From Virgisporangium aliadipatigenens (GTDB lineage: Bacteria > Actinomycetota > Actinomycetes > Mycobacteriales > Micromonosporaceae), in contig NZ_BOPF01000052.1 in NCBI RefSeq assembly GCF_016863615.1, positions 1-62,724 of the forward strand: a DNA stretch of 62,724 nucleotides, written 5' to 3'. Positions 16,451-24,561 of this stretch are shown here, piece by piece. Below the pieces are notes generated by a model. The model made no database searches. It was not told the origin of the DNA and worked only from the letters and a program-made list of their open reading frames with translations. Numbering within the stretch: the first letter of the stretch is position 1; each line of letters begins with the position of its first letter. A program made the translations under genes and the position numbers.

Positions 16451-16945
16451 GTGGGTCGAGACGAACACGAGAAGTTCCCGATGCGCCTCGCCCTGCGCCA
16501 CCTGTTGATGCGGTACCGAACCGGCGACGAACGTGTGGATCGTGAGGTGTTCGCCCGGCACACGATCCCTCGTAGCCCGCTCGGCCGACGAGACATCACA
16601 CTGCTGACCTACATGCCTGCATCTGCGTGGGATCCGCGACCCGAGCATGTCGGACGCCTGAACTACCGGATCTGCGACCTGTGCCGTCTCGGCACCATCT
16701 TCAAGATCCACACCAGTGAGGTGTGGAAGCGACGGGGTTACGCCTCCTGGATGCTCGACCGTTCACGGCACTTCGCGCCCGACTTCACGTGGATCACCAG
16801 CCGCCAACTCCACGACGCCCGCGCATTCTGGCAACACGTCAGAACCCGCGTATCCCTCCAGTACACACCTCGACGCCCGTGCGAACACATCGAGGCCGCC
16901 CTCCGCGCTACCAAAGACGACTGGCGCGCCGCCTCAAAACCGTAG
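16451..16945 (+). CDS. GNAT-like protein with a CxxC motif (first of a related pair)
   Basis: 164 residues from GTG 16451 (44 bases after the previous stop). The core is YRICDLCRLGTIFKI followed by WKRRGYASWML and TWITSRQLHDARAFW. The R-R-G-Y-A turn fits the acetyl-CoA-binding loop of GNAT acetyltransferases, and the region before it has the CxxC signature seen in some actinobacterial GNAT proteins. The same pattern recurs in the gene at 17108. The substrate is unknown. A terminator-like hairpin follows 21 bases after the stop. Confidence 0.6.
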   Translation: MGRDEHEKFPMRLALRHLLMRYRTGDERVDREVFARHTIPRSPLGRRDITLLTYMPASAWDPRPEHVGRLNYRICDLCRLGTIFKIHTSEVWKRRGYASWMLDRSRHFAPDFTWITSRQLHDARAFWQHVRTRVSLQYTPRRPCEHIEAALRATKDDWRAASKP

Positions 16946-16966
16946 ATCCGCGTCGGCGTTGATCAA

Positions 16967-16984
16967 GCGCCCTCGCCTGGGCGC
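16967..16984 (+). terminator. Hairpin after the first GNAT-like gene
   Basis: GCGCCC and GGGCGC form a 6-bp all-GC stem around TCGCCT, 21 bases past the stop at 16945. There is no U-tract, as often in high-GC actinobacteria. Confidence 0.45.
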
Positions 16985-17107
16985 CGCCGTCGCAGCAAGG
17001 CACGGGATGTCGGCGGGACCGCCAAGAGGTTCGGCCTCCGCACACACCGGCCCCGTGACATACCGTGGCCCCGTGAATAGATGCGTCCGTGACACCGACC
17101 GCCGCCT

Positions 17108-17713
17108 ATGTACGCCAAGGGCGATGCGGAGCCGACCTACCGAGTTCAGCGACTTTTGCTGCCGGTAATGGCCGACAACAACACCCCGATGCCGATCGAC
17201 GGCGCATGCGCCGAGGCAGTACGGGATCTGATCGCGCGTCGTGCTGAGGTCGCGCACAGCGGCGTGGAGGTCCAGGCAGCCGAACCGCTTCCGTGGTGGC
17301 GAAGCCTGGTTCGTCGACTCAGCCACGAAACGCCGGACGCACACCATCCGGCTGTACCCGCGGTCGCGGGTGCGCCTTGGCAGGACAGACCGTCTCCGGA
17401 ACGCCGGGGGTGGCGAAGCCGATCGGCGTACCTGAAGGGCGGAGAAGAGCCCGTGGCCGAGGTCGACTACCAGACCTGCATGGCCTGTCGCCTTGGCTCG
17501 GTGGAGCAGCCCTACACCCTTCCCCGATTTCAGCGCCGCGGCCTCGCCGCTGCCGCGCTAGCAGCGCTCCGCGCTGAGCATCCCGGCCTGTCCTGGCACA
17601 CCCTCGGAGGCCACATCGACGGCTCGCCGGCGTTCTGGGACACCGTCGGCGCCGACATCCCTGGCGGTTACCGACCGCGCGGCGTCTGCGCCCACGTGAC
17701 CCCAGGCGGATAG
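17108..17713 (+). CDS. GNAT-like protein with a CxxC motif (second of a related pair)
   Basis: 201 residues from ATG 17108; ATG 17168 (MADNNTPMP) is an equally possible start, as neither has a clear ribosome binding site. The C-terminal 90 residues contain DYQTCMACRLGSVEQPY, then RFQRRGLAAAALAAL (the GNAT Q/RxxGxG/A loop), then WHTLGGHIDGSPAFWDTVG. These align in order with the gene at 16451 (CDLCRLG, WKRRGYA, ARAFW), so the two are diverged relatives. The N-terminal 100 residues are polar and Pro/Arg-rich with no recognised domain. The transferred group and the target are unknown. It converges with the gene at 17881-19386. Confidence 0.6.
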   Translation: MYAKGDAEPTYRVQRLLLPVMADNNTPMPIDGACAEAVRDLIARRAEVAHSGVEVQAAEPLPWWRSLVRRLSHETPDAHHPAVPAVAGAPWQDRPSPERRGWRSRSAYLKGGEEPVAEVDYQTCMACRLGSVEQPYTLPRFQRRGLAAAALAALRAEHPGLSWHTLGGHIDGSPAFWDTVGADIPGGYRPRGVCAHVTPGG

Positions 17714-17880
17714 CATCCCCTTCCGCCGCCCCGGAGACGGTCCGCTGAGAGCCCACAGGAAGGCGCCGGACCGGCGGCAACCCCGCCGCGCACGCTCGTT
17801 CCGTCGACTTCGCGTCCTCGGCCGCAGCACACGGTCATAAACCGGCCGGTAACTATCGCGGAACCGTGCAGCGACCATCC

Positions 17881-19386
17881 CTACTGGCCCGGGACTTCGG
17901 CAGGCAGTGCCAGCGGCTGGGTCAACGGATCGATGTCGTCGACATGTTGCTCGGCCCATGCCAGCCACTCCCACGCCCGCGCGACCTCGCCGCCGCCGTT
18001 GCCCGTGTCGAGGGCGGCGGCGCGGGTCTCGATCTCGGTGCGCATCGCGGCCACGTAGGCGCGGGTACGGGCCGCGCGTTCCCACCGCTTCACCTGGTCA
18101 TGCAACACCTCGGCGCGGTGTTTCTCCAGCCGCTTCTGCGCCTCTCGCCGCTGCGCCCGCTCGAGCCGCCGTTGCGCTTCCGCCTCAGCCTCTTGCCGTT
18201 GCCGGGCTCGGTGCGCGTCTTCCGCCGCACGGGTCTCTATCTCGGCAAGTACGTCCGGCAGCTTGTCCTCCAACGTCGTGCGTTTGCCGTCCGCCCATCG
18301 GCAGGTTCTTCCCTCCCGCCCGCCGTAGCCGGTCAGCTCAAACCGCAGGACACCCGTTCCGGTGTTGCTCGCGGAGTACGAACCGCGACCTAGATAGTTC
18401 TGCTGCTCCCAATGCCTGCGGGACGGCATCCCCACCTCGATGACCCGCACCGCCTGCGCATGCCCGCCGATGGTTACCGTGATGTGCCCGTCGTTAGTGC
18501 CGCTCCACCGCCGGCCGCTGCTGTAGCCGCCGTACGGCACCGGATCAGGAGCCAGCCCAACCTCGTGACCACGCCTCTCCGCCTCGACGACCAGCGCATG
18601 AACCAGCCGCACCGCCCGCGACACCACCGGCTTGGAGATCTCATGGCGTTCGCTGCGGTCGCGAAACAACACCGCCACCGGGTGATACCGCGACACCCGC
18701 TGCGGCACCGGCACCGCACGACGAACAACATCGGTCCCGATGATCGCATCCTCGAGCCGGATCTCCAGTTTCCGGCCGGCGGCGTGCGAGGTGACCAGAC
18801 GCTTGCCAGCCGGGACCTTGCCGTACCGATTCGCTGACAACACCAACTGCTCAAAGTCCGGGGTGCTCGGCCGGCCAGCCACATACAGCGGCTGATCAAC
18901 GAGCAGGACCCCGCCGCCATCGACCAGGTCGGCCAGCATCTGCTCCACCGGACCACGCCGATGGCCCTTGGCGGCCGCCTTCGTGCGTGCCGACGAGTCA
19001 TCATCGGCATCAGGATTCGAACCCGCAGTCTCGACGACCGCCGCATCCCCTGGTGTGCCGAGCCTGTCCCCGCCCGGTGCGGCACTGCTGTCCCGCTTCG
19101 GCTTACTGCCGGACGCCACCACAGTGCGACGATCTTGACGGCCGGCGCGTTTCCAGGTGGGCCGCTCAGGCATGCGGCCATGCGCGAGGTAGAAGCGGCC
19201 GGCATCAGTCACCGTCGCTGACCACACCCCGCCCCGCTTCGAAATCGCCACGAGCCGGCGGCCCTGCAACGCAACAGCGGTCGCCTTGTAGGAGTACCCA
19301 GACACCACTCCCTCCGGGCAGCCATCAGCGATCCACGACAGCACCACCACCTGCCGCGCGTTCAACGCGCCCGCGTAGTCCACCAC
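17881..19386 (-). CDS. Unrecognised protein with N-terminal winged-helix-like part and C-terminal coiled coil
   Basis: 501 residues from GTG 19386. I do not recognise the family. Residues 1-75 (ALNARQVVVLSWIADG, TAVALQGRRLVAISKRGG, VTDAGRFYLAHG) look like a winged helix of the kind that reads repetitive or DNA-binding cues. Residues 78-145 are a basic, disordered linker. Residues 145-370 are a mixed alpha/beta domain. Residues 375-450 (RQRQEAEAEAQRRLERAQRREAQ) are a strong coiled coil. The composition (Arg/Ala/Gly) and high GC are native-like. There is no membrane segment. A DNA-associated role is a guess from the winged helix. Confidence 0.75.
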   Translation of the reverse strand: MVDYAGALNARQVVVLSWIADGCPEGVVSGYSYKATAVALQGRRLVAISKRGGVWSATVTDAGRFYLAHGRMPERPTWKRAGRQDRRTVVASGSKPKRDSSAAPGGDRLGTPGDAAVVETAGSNPDADDDSSARTKAAAKGHRRGPVEQMLADLVDGGGVLLVDQPLYVAGRPSTPDFEQLVLSANRYGKVPAGKRLVTSHAAGRKLEIRLEDAIIGTDVVRRAVPVPQRVSRYHPVAVLFRDRSERHEISKPVVSRAVRLVHALVVEAERRGHEVGLAPDPVPYGGYSSGRRWSGTNDGHITVTIGGHAQAVRVIEVGMPSRRHWEQQNYLGRGSYSASNTGTGVLRFELTGYGGREGRTCRWADGKRTTLEDKLPDVLAEIETRAAEDAHRARQRQEAEAEAQRRLERAQRREAQKRLEKHRAEVLHDQVKRWERAARTRAYVAAMRTEIETRAAALDTGNGGGEVARAWEWLAWAEQHVDDIDPLTQPLALPAEVPGQ

Positions 19387-20308
19387 CTCGTTCTACCGAA
19401 CCGACACAGACAAGACGCAGCAGCCTCTCCGAAGGTCCGGCTTGGTTCTCCGGCCAGGAATGCAGCTACGCAGCGTAGCGATGCATCGATCCTCCAGAGA
19501 GGGCCGATCCAGCCCAGAGCGATTCCGCCGACGGCAGCGGACATCGAATCCGCTGGCGCTGACGGGCGCCATGATGATCATCTGCAGGTCGACCAGGTGA
19601 TCTAGATCTCCGCAAGGCAAGAGGCACGGACCCCTGAGCATCCCCGACTGTTCCGTATGGCGCGGATGCCGGCGACGATGCGTTTGTGAGGACACTCCTC
19701 AACTTCGGACCACGCTTCCATGGGATCCTCATGCTTGGAGCGCCATAGGTGTCGGTACTGGATTCGGTGCCGTGTTCGGGCCTGCGACCTCGTGTGTCGC
19801 GGCGGGTCCAGGGGAGGGTCGGGGCCGCCCGCATCCGAGCCCCAGAGGTGCTACAGGCGCGATCGATCGCAGTATCCCATCACCACGGCGCCCAACTGAT
19901 ACTGGACTTGATAGGTTCCTTCCTCCGCTCAGTTGGCGCTGGTGCCAGCTGGCACGTCAGTGGAGCGAGTGAATGGCGTGAGCGGAGCCGGGCCAGGTCA
20001 GCCGCAGCACAAATCGGGACAGTGGGCCGCGTTCACAGCGGACGCGCCTACGAAGCAGCCGCGCGCCTACCCGACCGCACGACGCTGGCAACGACCCGAT
20101 GGGTGCCGTATACCGCCAACCGACTCGTGGTAAGAGCGTGGAGGCAACTCGTCCTCACACCCAGCTCAGCCAGCCGAACGCGGCAGCACCGGAGGATCAC
20201 GGACGGCCGAAGCCTAGTTATGTCAGGGGTGCAGTGCAGAATGTCAGCGGTGCGGCCGATGGCGCGCCACTCCCCGTAGGGTATCTACCTCATCGTCTGG
20301 AGTGTTTC
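19387..20308. other. Long intergenic stretch before the defence-like island
   Basis: No gene is supported in these 920 bases. Open frames on both strands are short, lack ribosome binding sites and give Arg/Pro/Ser-rich low-complexity translations. The frame of the ParB-like gene is open back to 20099, but that extension is not protein-like. This region marks the switch from GC-biased codons to the more A/T-tolerant codons of the island, and should hold the island promoter. Confidence 0.45.
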
Positions 20309-21757
20309 GTGACCGAGAGTAGTCGGAAGCAGTACATTCACCGGGCACTTACGGATCATAAGGAGCGTGTAAGCCCGGAGACGGTCCGTCTTCCGCTGCG
20401 AAACTCCGAAATTCTGCCGGTCATCGAAGTGCCCTTGAACGTGCCAATCCTGAACGCGGATAGCTTCCGTATTGCTCCTCAACTCGCAGAACATCCCCAG
20501 CGTGACCTTGTGGCGGCAGACCCCGAGTCGGCCGAGGCGCAAGAGGTGGTCGCAGAGCTCGTGCGGGCCGCCCACCGCAAAGCCGAAGAGCTCAAAGCAA
20601 ATCTGCTGGCAGAAGGCGGGCAGACCCAGCCGGGCGTAATCACCCGGGAGGGAAAGCTTATTAATGCGAATACAAGGTGCGTACTCCTAAGGGAACTTGA
20701 GCGGGAGGGAACCGGTCCAACCAGCACACTTCGTGTTGCGGTCCTGCCCAATGGAATCACTGACCCCGAGCTGCTCGAGTTGGAGATGGTCCTTCAACAG
20801 CAGGTCGAACTCAAGGACGAGTACAGGCTGGTCAGCGAGCTAATGATGATCCAAAGACTCTTCAACGAAGGCTTCTCAGACGAGCAAATCGCACGCAAGC
20901 TTCGCAAGAAGGGGAAAGAGGTCAAAGAAGCGAGAGAAATTCTCAACCTCATGCACCGCGCCCGCGCTCTGACCGTCAATCCGCTTCCACTGACCGCCTT
21001 CGACTCTGCTGTTGATCGACGCCAGAATTGGTCAGAGTTGCTGCGGGAGGTCAAGAGCGTAGATGGGGAGAGTCCGCGCTCTGGAGACATGCACATAAAG
21101 CGGTGGCTGATCGCCTACTTCTCTCGCGCTAGTTCAGTTCACAAACTTCGTTTCGCTGTCGAGGATTGGGTGGAACGCGACGGGGTACTAGAGTCGATCC
21201 AGGAGCATGATGACCTCCGCTCCATTCTCGACACAACCGAAGCCTCGCCCAAGTCCGCAAACACGAATGGCGCCTCAGAACAATCAGATAAAGAGGCAGA
21301 TTTCGAAGCCGATCTTGGTCTCGATTTACTCATCGACGATGAAACTGAGCCGGCTCCCGGATCTGAGCAAGTCGACGCAATTCTCAATCTCGTTGTAGCG
21401 GCGAATAACGTCGGGGATGACCTAATATCGCTACCCAACGGTACGTCGATATCCGGCACCGAGGCACTGGATGCCGTCGGTCGCGGAGTTGAAGCTGCTC
21501 TCGACTCAGTAAAGCGACGCCGCCAGGCTGGGGGGCGACTAACGCGTCCCATTACCGAGCTGGATCGAGCACGTACAGCCCTCAAGAATGCGGATGAAGC
21601 GTTGGCCGAGGTGATAGCAGATCCAGAGTTTGCCTCCCACCTCAAACCGACAGCCAGCCGGGCACAGCAGCTCGCTGAACTAGCGGCCGAAATCCTGGCG
21701 AAGTTGAACCAACGCCATGACGATACAAATTTTGAGCAGACCGAGCTTCCGGCATGA
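20309..21757 (+). CDS. ParB/Srx-fold domain protein, first gene of the defence-like island
   Basis: 482 residues from GTG 20309, chosen for CTGGAG six bases upstream and because similarity-like composition begins there. Residues about 95-200 hold the ParB/sulfiredoxin fold: NLLAEGGQTQPGVITREGKLINANTRCVLL, including the GNxR-like N-A-N-T-R. This is followed by helices that resemble the ParB DNA-binding region (EGFSDEQIARKLRKKGKEV). The C-terminal 200 residues are acidic and helical. ParB-fold proteins in defence loci are often DNA-binding CTPases or nucleases; the family alone does not tell which. It overlaps the helicase gene by four bases (ATGA), so the two are co-translated. Confidence 0.85.
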   Translation: MTESSRKQYIHRALTDHKERVSPETVRLPLRNSEILPVIEVPLNVPILNADSFRIAPQLAEHPQRDLVAADPESAEAQEVVAELVRAAHRKAEELKANLLAEGGQTQPGVITREGKLINANTRCVLLRELEREGTGPTSTLRVAVLPNGITDPELLELEMVLQQQVELKDEYRLVSELMMIQRLFNEGFSDEQIARKLRKKGKEVKEAREILNLMHRARALTVNPLPLTAFDSAVDRRQNWSELLREVKSVDGESPRSGDMHIKRWLIAYFSRASSVHKLRFAVEDWVERDGVLESIQEHDDLRSILDTTEASPKSANTNGASEQSDKEADFEADLGLDLLIDDETEPAPGSEQVDAILNLVVAANNVGDDLISLPNGTSISGTEALDAVGRGVEAALDSVKRRRQAGGRLTRPITELDRARTALKNADEALAEVIADPEFASHLKPTASRAQQLAELAAEILAKLNQRHDDTNFEQTELPA

Positions 21758-23682
21758 CGACGGCGCAGGGGAATCCGCGGCTGACCATGACGCTTGCCGG
21801 CAGTCCTGTAAGGATCGTGGTGACGCGATACGCGGTAACGGATGACCAGTGGATGGAGGTCGGGCTGCTGCTGGCCGAAGAGCAGCCTCGGCCGACTCAA
21901 CCCATGAAGGTGCGACCAGAAACTCTGTTGGCACGCCGAGGCGGCCTGAAAGGCATCCTTTCGCGTCACCGGATACGGCTGGAGCCAGATCCGGCGGTTC
22001 GACAGCTCCTTTCCCGGACCAAATTGGATGACGAGCGAGCCCTCAACTCCCTTTCCGGTAGCGCTTCGGAAGTCGTGGTGTCTGTAGACCAAATGTCAAC
22101 AGGGACGCTGCCTGAAGGGCCGCTCACTCATCGTCTAACCCGTGACCTTCGGCCCTTCCAGCAACGGGACCTCGCAAAGTTGGCCTCTCTCTCTCACGGA
22201 GCCAATTTCTCCGTACCCGGCGCTGGCAAGACTACAGTTACGCTGGCCCTTCACCTAATCGCCCGCAGTGTGGGCCGAATCCAACGCATGCTCGTTGTGG
22301 CTCCCCTCTCCGCTTTCGGCGCATGGGAGGAGGAAGCAACCCACATTGTCGATCCGCCCTTGACCATCGCTCGGTGGCGAGGCGGTGCCGTACCCCGAAC
22401 CGACATCGTTCTGATCAATTACCAGCGTCTGCCTACGGCCGTCGATCGCCTTTCAGATTGGATGAGCCAGCAATCTGTCCATCTCGTTATCGATGAGGCT
22501 CATCGCGCGAAGCGTGGGGCGACTGGCGGATGGGGAAGAGCGCTACTTGACCTGGCACCGCTTGCAGAACGCAGAGACATTCTTACTGGAACTCCGGCCC
22601 CGAATCATCCCCGGGATTTGAGGTCTCTTATCGATATTCTTTGGCCCGGGGGCCGCGTATCGTCTCGACTTCCTCGGCAGGCGCTTCAGCAGGATCCGCC
22701 GCTAAACGCGATGGCGGCAATTGCTGATGCGATCCGACCGATCTTTGTCCGAACCAACAAGCGTGAGTTGGAGTTGCCAACAGTATTGATTCGGCCGGTG
22801 CGCGTGGCGATGGGCCCTCTTCAACAGAATATTTATGACGCAATGCTTAGCCGTTACGCTGGAATGTTTGACCTTGACCGGCGCGACAGTGCCATGTTCT
22901 CCCAGATGGGAGAGGTGTCGATGTATTTGCTTCAGGCCGCGTCGAGCCCGAGGCTTTTGTCCCGCGGGACCGACCAGACGCAGAGCTATCGCTACCCACC
23001 GCTCGCGATTCCTTCCGGAAGCCGGCTGGCGGCTCTTGTTGACTCGTATTCCGATCACGAGGTGCCGGCAAAGGTGCAGAGAGCGTGCGCTATTGTGAGA
23101 GACAATGTTAATAGAGGCGAAAAGACTCTAGTCTGGTCCAACTTCCCTGACAACTTGCTGACGTTGGAAGCTCAACTCGCCGCCCTCTATCCGGCCATCA
23201 TTTACGGCGCAGTATCAAGCGACGAGGATGCACAGCCAGGCGTCCGCACGCGCGAGCGCGAATTGGACCGCTTCCGAAATGACCCGCGGTGTATGGTATT
23301 GCTGGCGAACCCGGCAGCCATGTCGGAAGGTGTCAGCCTGCATCGTGTCTGCCACAATGCTATCTATCTAGACCGCACGTTCAATGCGGGCCAATACCTT
23401 CAATCACTTGACCGGATTCATCGACTCGGGCTTCCGCCAAACGTCGTGACAAACGTTACTCTACTTGTAGCAGAGGGGACTATCGATGAGCGGGTGAACC
23501 GGCGCGTCGAAGAAAAGACCCGACGATTGTCTCGCATGTTGTCCGATCCTGGATTGGTCCAGATGGCACTTCCGGACGATGATGACTTCGGCGAACTCGT
23601 CGATGATCCTGACGACCTTGAAGATATTCTTCGTCACCTCGGAGAAGCGCCTACTGGCGACGTGGCGACAGATGAACGTTAG
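21754..23682 (+). CDS. SNF2-type superfamily II helicase/translocase
   Basis: 642 residues from ATG 21754, overlapping the ParB-like stop. Motif I is VPGAGKT (about 154-160), motif II DEAH (247-250), motif III LTGTPAPN (277-284); the C-terminal RecA domain has LVWSNFPDN and motif VI QSLDRIHRLG, typical of SNF2 proteins. The first 130 residues are specific to this type and carry no recognised domain. SNF2 proteins move along duplex DNA using ATP and, in restriction-like systems, act as the translocating motor. It overlaps the DUF3883 gene by 11 bases. Confidence 0.92.
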   Translation: MTTAQGNPRLTMTLAGSPVRIVVTRYAVTDDQWMEVGLLLAEEQPRPTQPMKVRPETLLARRGGLKGILSRHRIRLEPDPAVRQLLSRTKLDDERALNSLSGSASEVVVSVDQMSTGTLPEGPLTHRLTRDLRPFQQRDLAKLASLSHGANFSVPGAGKTTVTLALHLIARSVGRIQRMLVVAPLSAFGAWEEEATHIVDPPLTIARWRGGAVPRTDIVLINYQRLPTAVDRLSDWMSQQSVHLVIDEAHRAKRGATGGWGRALLDLAPLAERRDILTGTPAPNHPRDLRSLIDILWPGGRVSSRLPRQALQQDPPLNAMAAIADAIRPIFVRTNKRELELPTVLIRPVRVAMGPLQQNIYDAMLSRYAGMFDLDRRDSAMFSQMGEVSMYLLQAASSPRLLSRGTDQTQSYRYPPLAIPSGSRLAALVDSYSDHEVPAKVQRACAIVRDNVNRGEKTLVWSNFPDNLLTLEAQLAALYPAIIYGAVSSDEDAQPGVRTRERELDRFRNDPRCMVLLANPAAMSEGVSLHRVCHNAIYLDRTFNAGQYLQSLDRIHRLGLPPNVVTNVTLLVAEGTIDERVNRRVEEKTRRLSRMLSDPGLVQMALPDDDDFGELVDDPDDLEDILRHLGEAPTGDVATDER

Positions 23683-24460
23683 TCTTTTCACGAATTACCA
23701 ATTGCTGGCGGCGCTTTACGTCGCCAGAGTCTTGCATCCCGACGGGAGCGACGAAACAGCAGTCGAGCGTGCGTACCTCACGGCGGCAACAGACGGTATG
23801 TATTCACCTGCCACCCTTCGAGAGGCTGAAGCTGCTCTCCTACATGCGAATCTGATTCTTAGGGTTGACCGGCGGATCCGTCCAACAGATCAGCTTGTGC
23901 GTCTCCGCGCATTCGAAGATCGTGATGCGGTAGAGATTCTAGCGGTCTGCTTGGCCGTCTTTGCCGGCACTCCAGACCACGAGGTCAATCCCGACGCTCC
24001 GTCGGCTCCCCTTACAGATCCCGACCAACGCGCAGAGATTGGGGCCGCCGCAGAAGATTTCGTGCTAGATGTCTGCCGTCGAGAGTTGGACTCTCTTGGA
24101 CGGAGCGATCTAGCGGCAAAAACGCAGCGTGTGAGCCTGATTTCAGATTCACTCGGCTTCGATATATTAGCGCCTGTTATCGGCGGCGCTTCCCGGCGAC
24201 TTGAAGTGAAGGGTCAAAGCACATCGAGTCGCCCATTCGTCAGATTCTTTTTGACCCGAAACGAGTTTGAGGTGGGTCGACGCTGCCCCGAATGGTCTTT
24301 GGTGTGTTGCCAGGTCGGTTCAAGCCCTAATGTGGTCGGATGGTGCAAAGCTGGCACATTAGCCCCGTATTTGCCTCAGGACCGAAATGGTAGGTGGACC
24401 GAAGCATTAGTCACGCTGCCCATATCTACATTGTTTCCTGGCTTGCCGGACCCCATATAA
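23672..24460 (+). CDS. DUF3883-domain protein (predicted nuclease or DNA-associated)
   Basis: 262 residues from ATG 23672, lying inside the 3' end of the helicase gene; the frame extends upstream to 23579, but that part is only the helicase shadow. The N-terminal 130 residues are helical (QLLAALYVARVLH, TLREAEAALLHANLI). The C-terminal DUF3883 part is recognised by GAAAEDFVLDVCRREL, D-I-L-A (FDILAPVIG), RLEVKGQS (about 172-180) and FFLTRNEFEVG. DUF3883 has a D-ExK arrangement like PD-(D/E)XK nucleases and is common next to SNF2 helicases and methylases in defence loci. Nuclease activity is predicted, not known. Confidence 0.85.
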   Translation: MNVSLFTNYQLLAALYVARVLHPDGSDETAVERAYLTAATDGMYSPATLREAEAALLHANLILRVDRRIRPTDQLVRLRAFEDRDAVEILAVCLAVFAGTPDHEVNPDAPSAPLTDPDQRAEIGAAAEDFVLDVCRRELDSLGRSDLAAKTQRVSLISDSLGFDILAPVIGGASRRLEVKGQSTSSRPFVRFFLTRNEFEVGRRCPEWSLVCCQVGSSPNVVGWCKAGTLAPYLPQDRNGRWTEALVTLPISTLFPGLPDPI

Positions 24461-24561
24461 TTCGGTGGCCGAACCCATGATCGAAACTCCGGCCGTGGGA
24501 TATTCGCGCAGGCCGCGTAATTAGCAGAATCGACTACACCTACCTTTAAGGAAGACAAGCC

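Noticed and set aside
19000-19040. tRNA-like T-arm (GGATTCGAACC) on the complementary strand
   Set aside because: The rest of a cloverleaf cannot be formed, and the bases lie inside a well-supported coding region (linker of the 501-residue protein).
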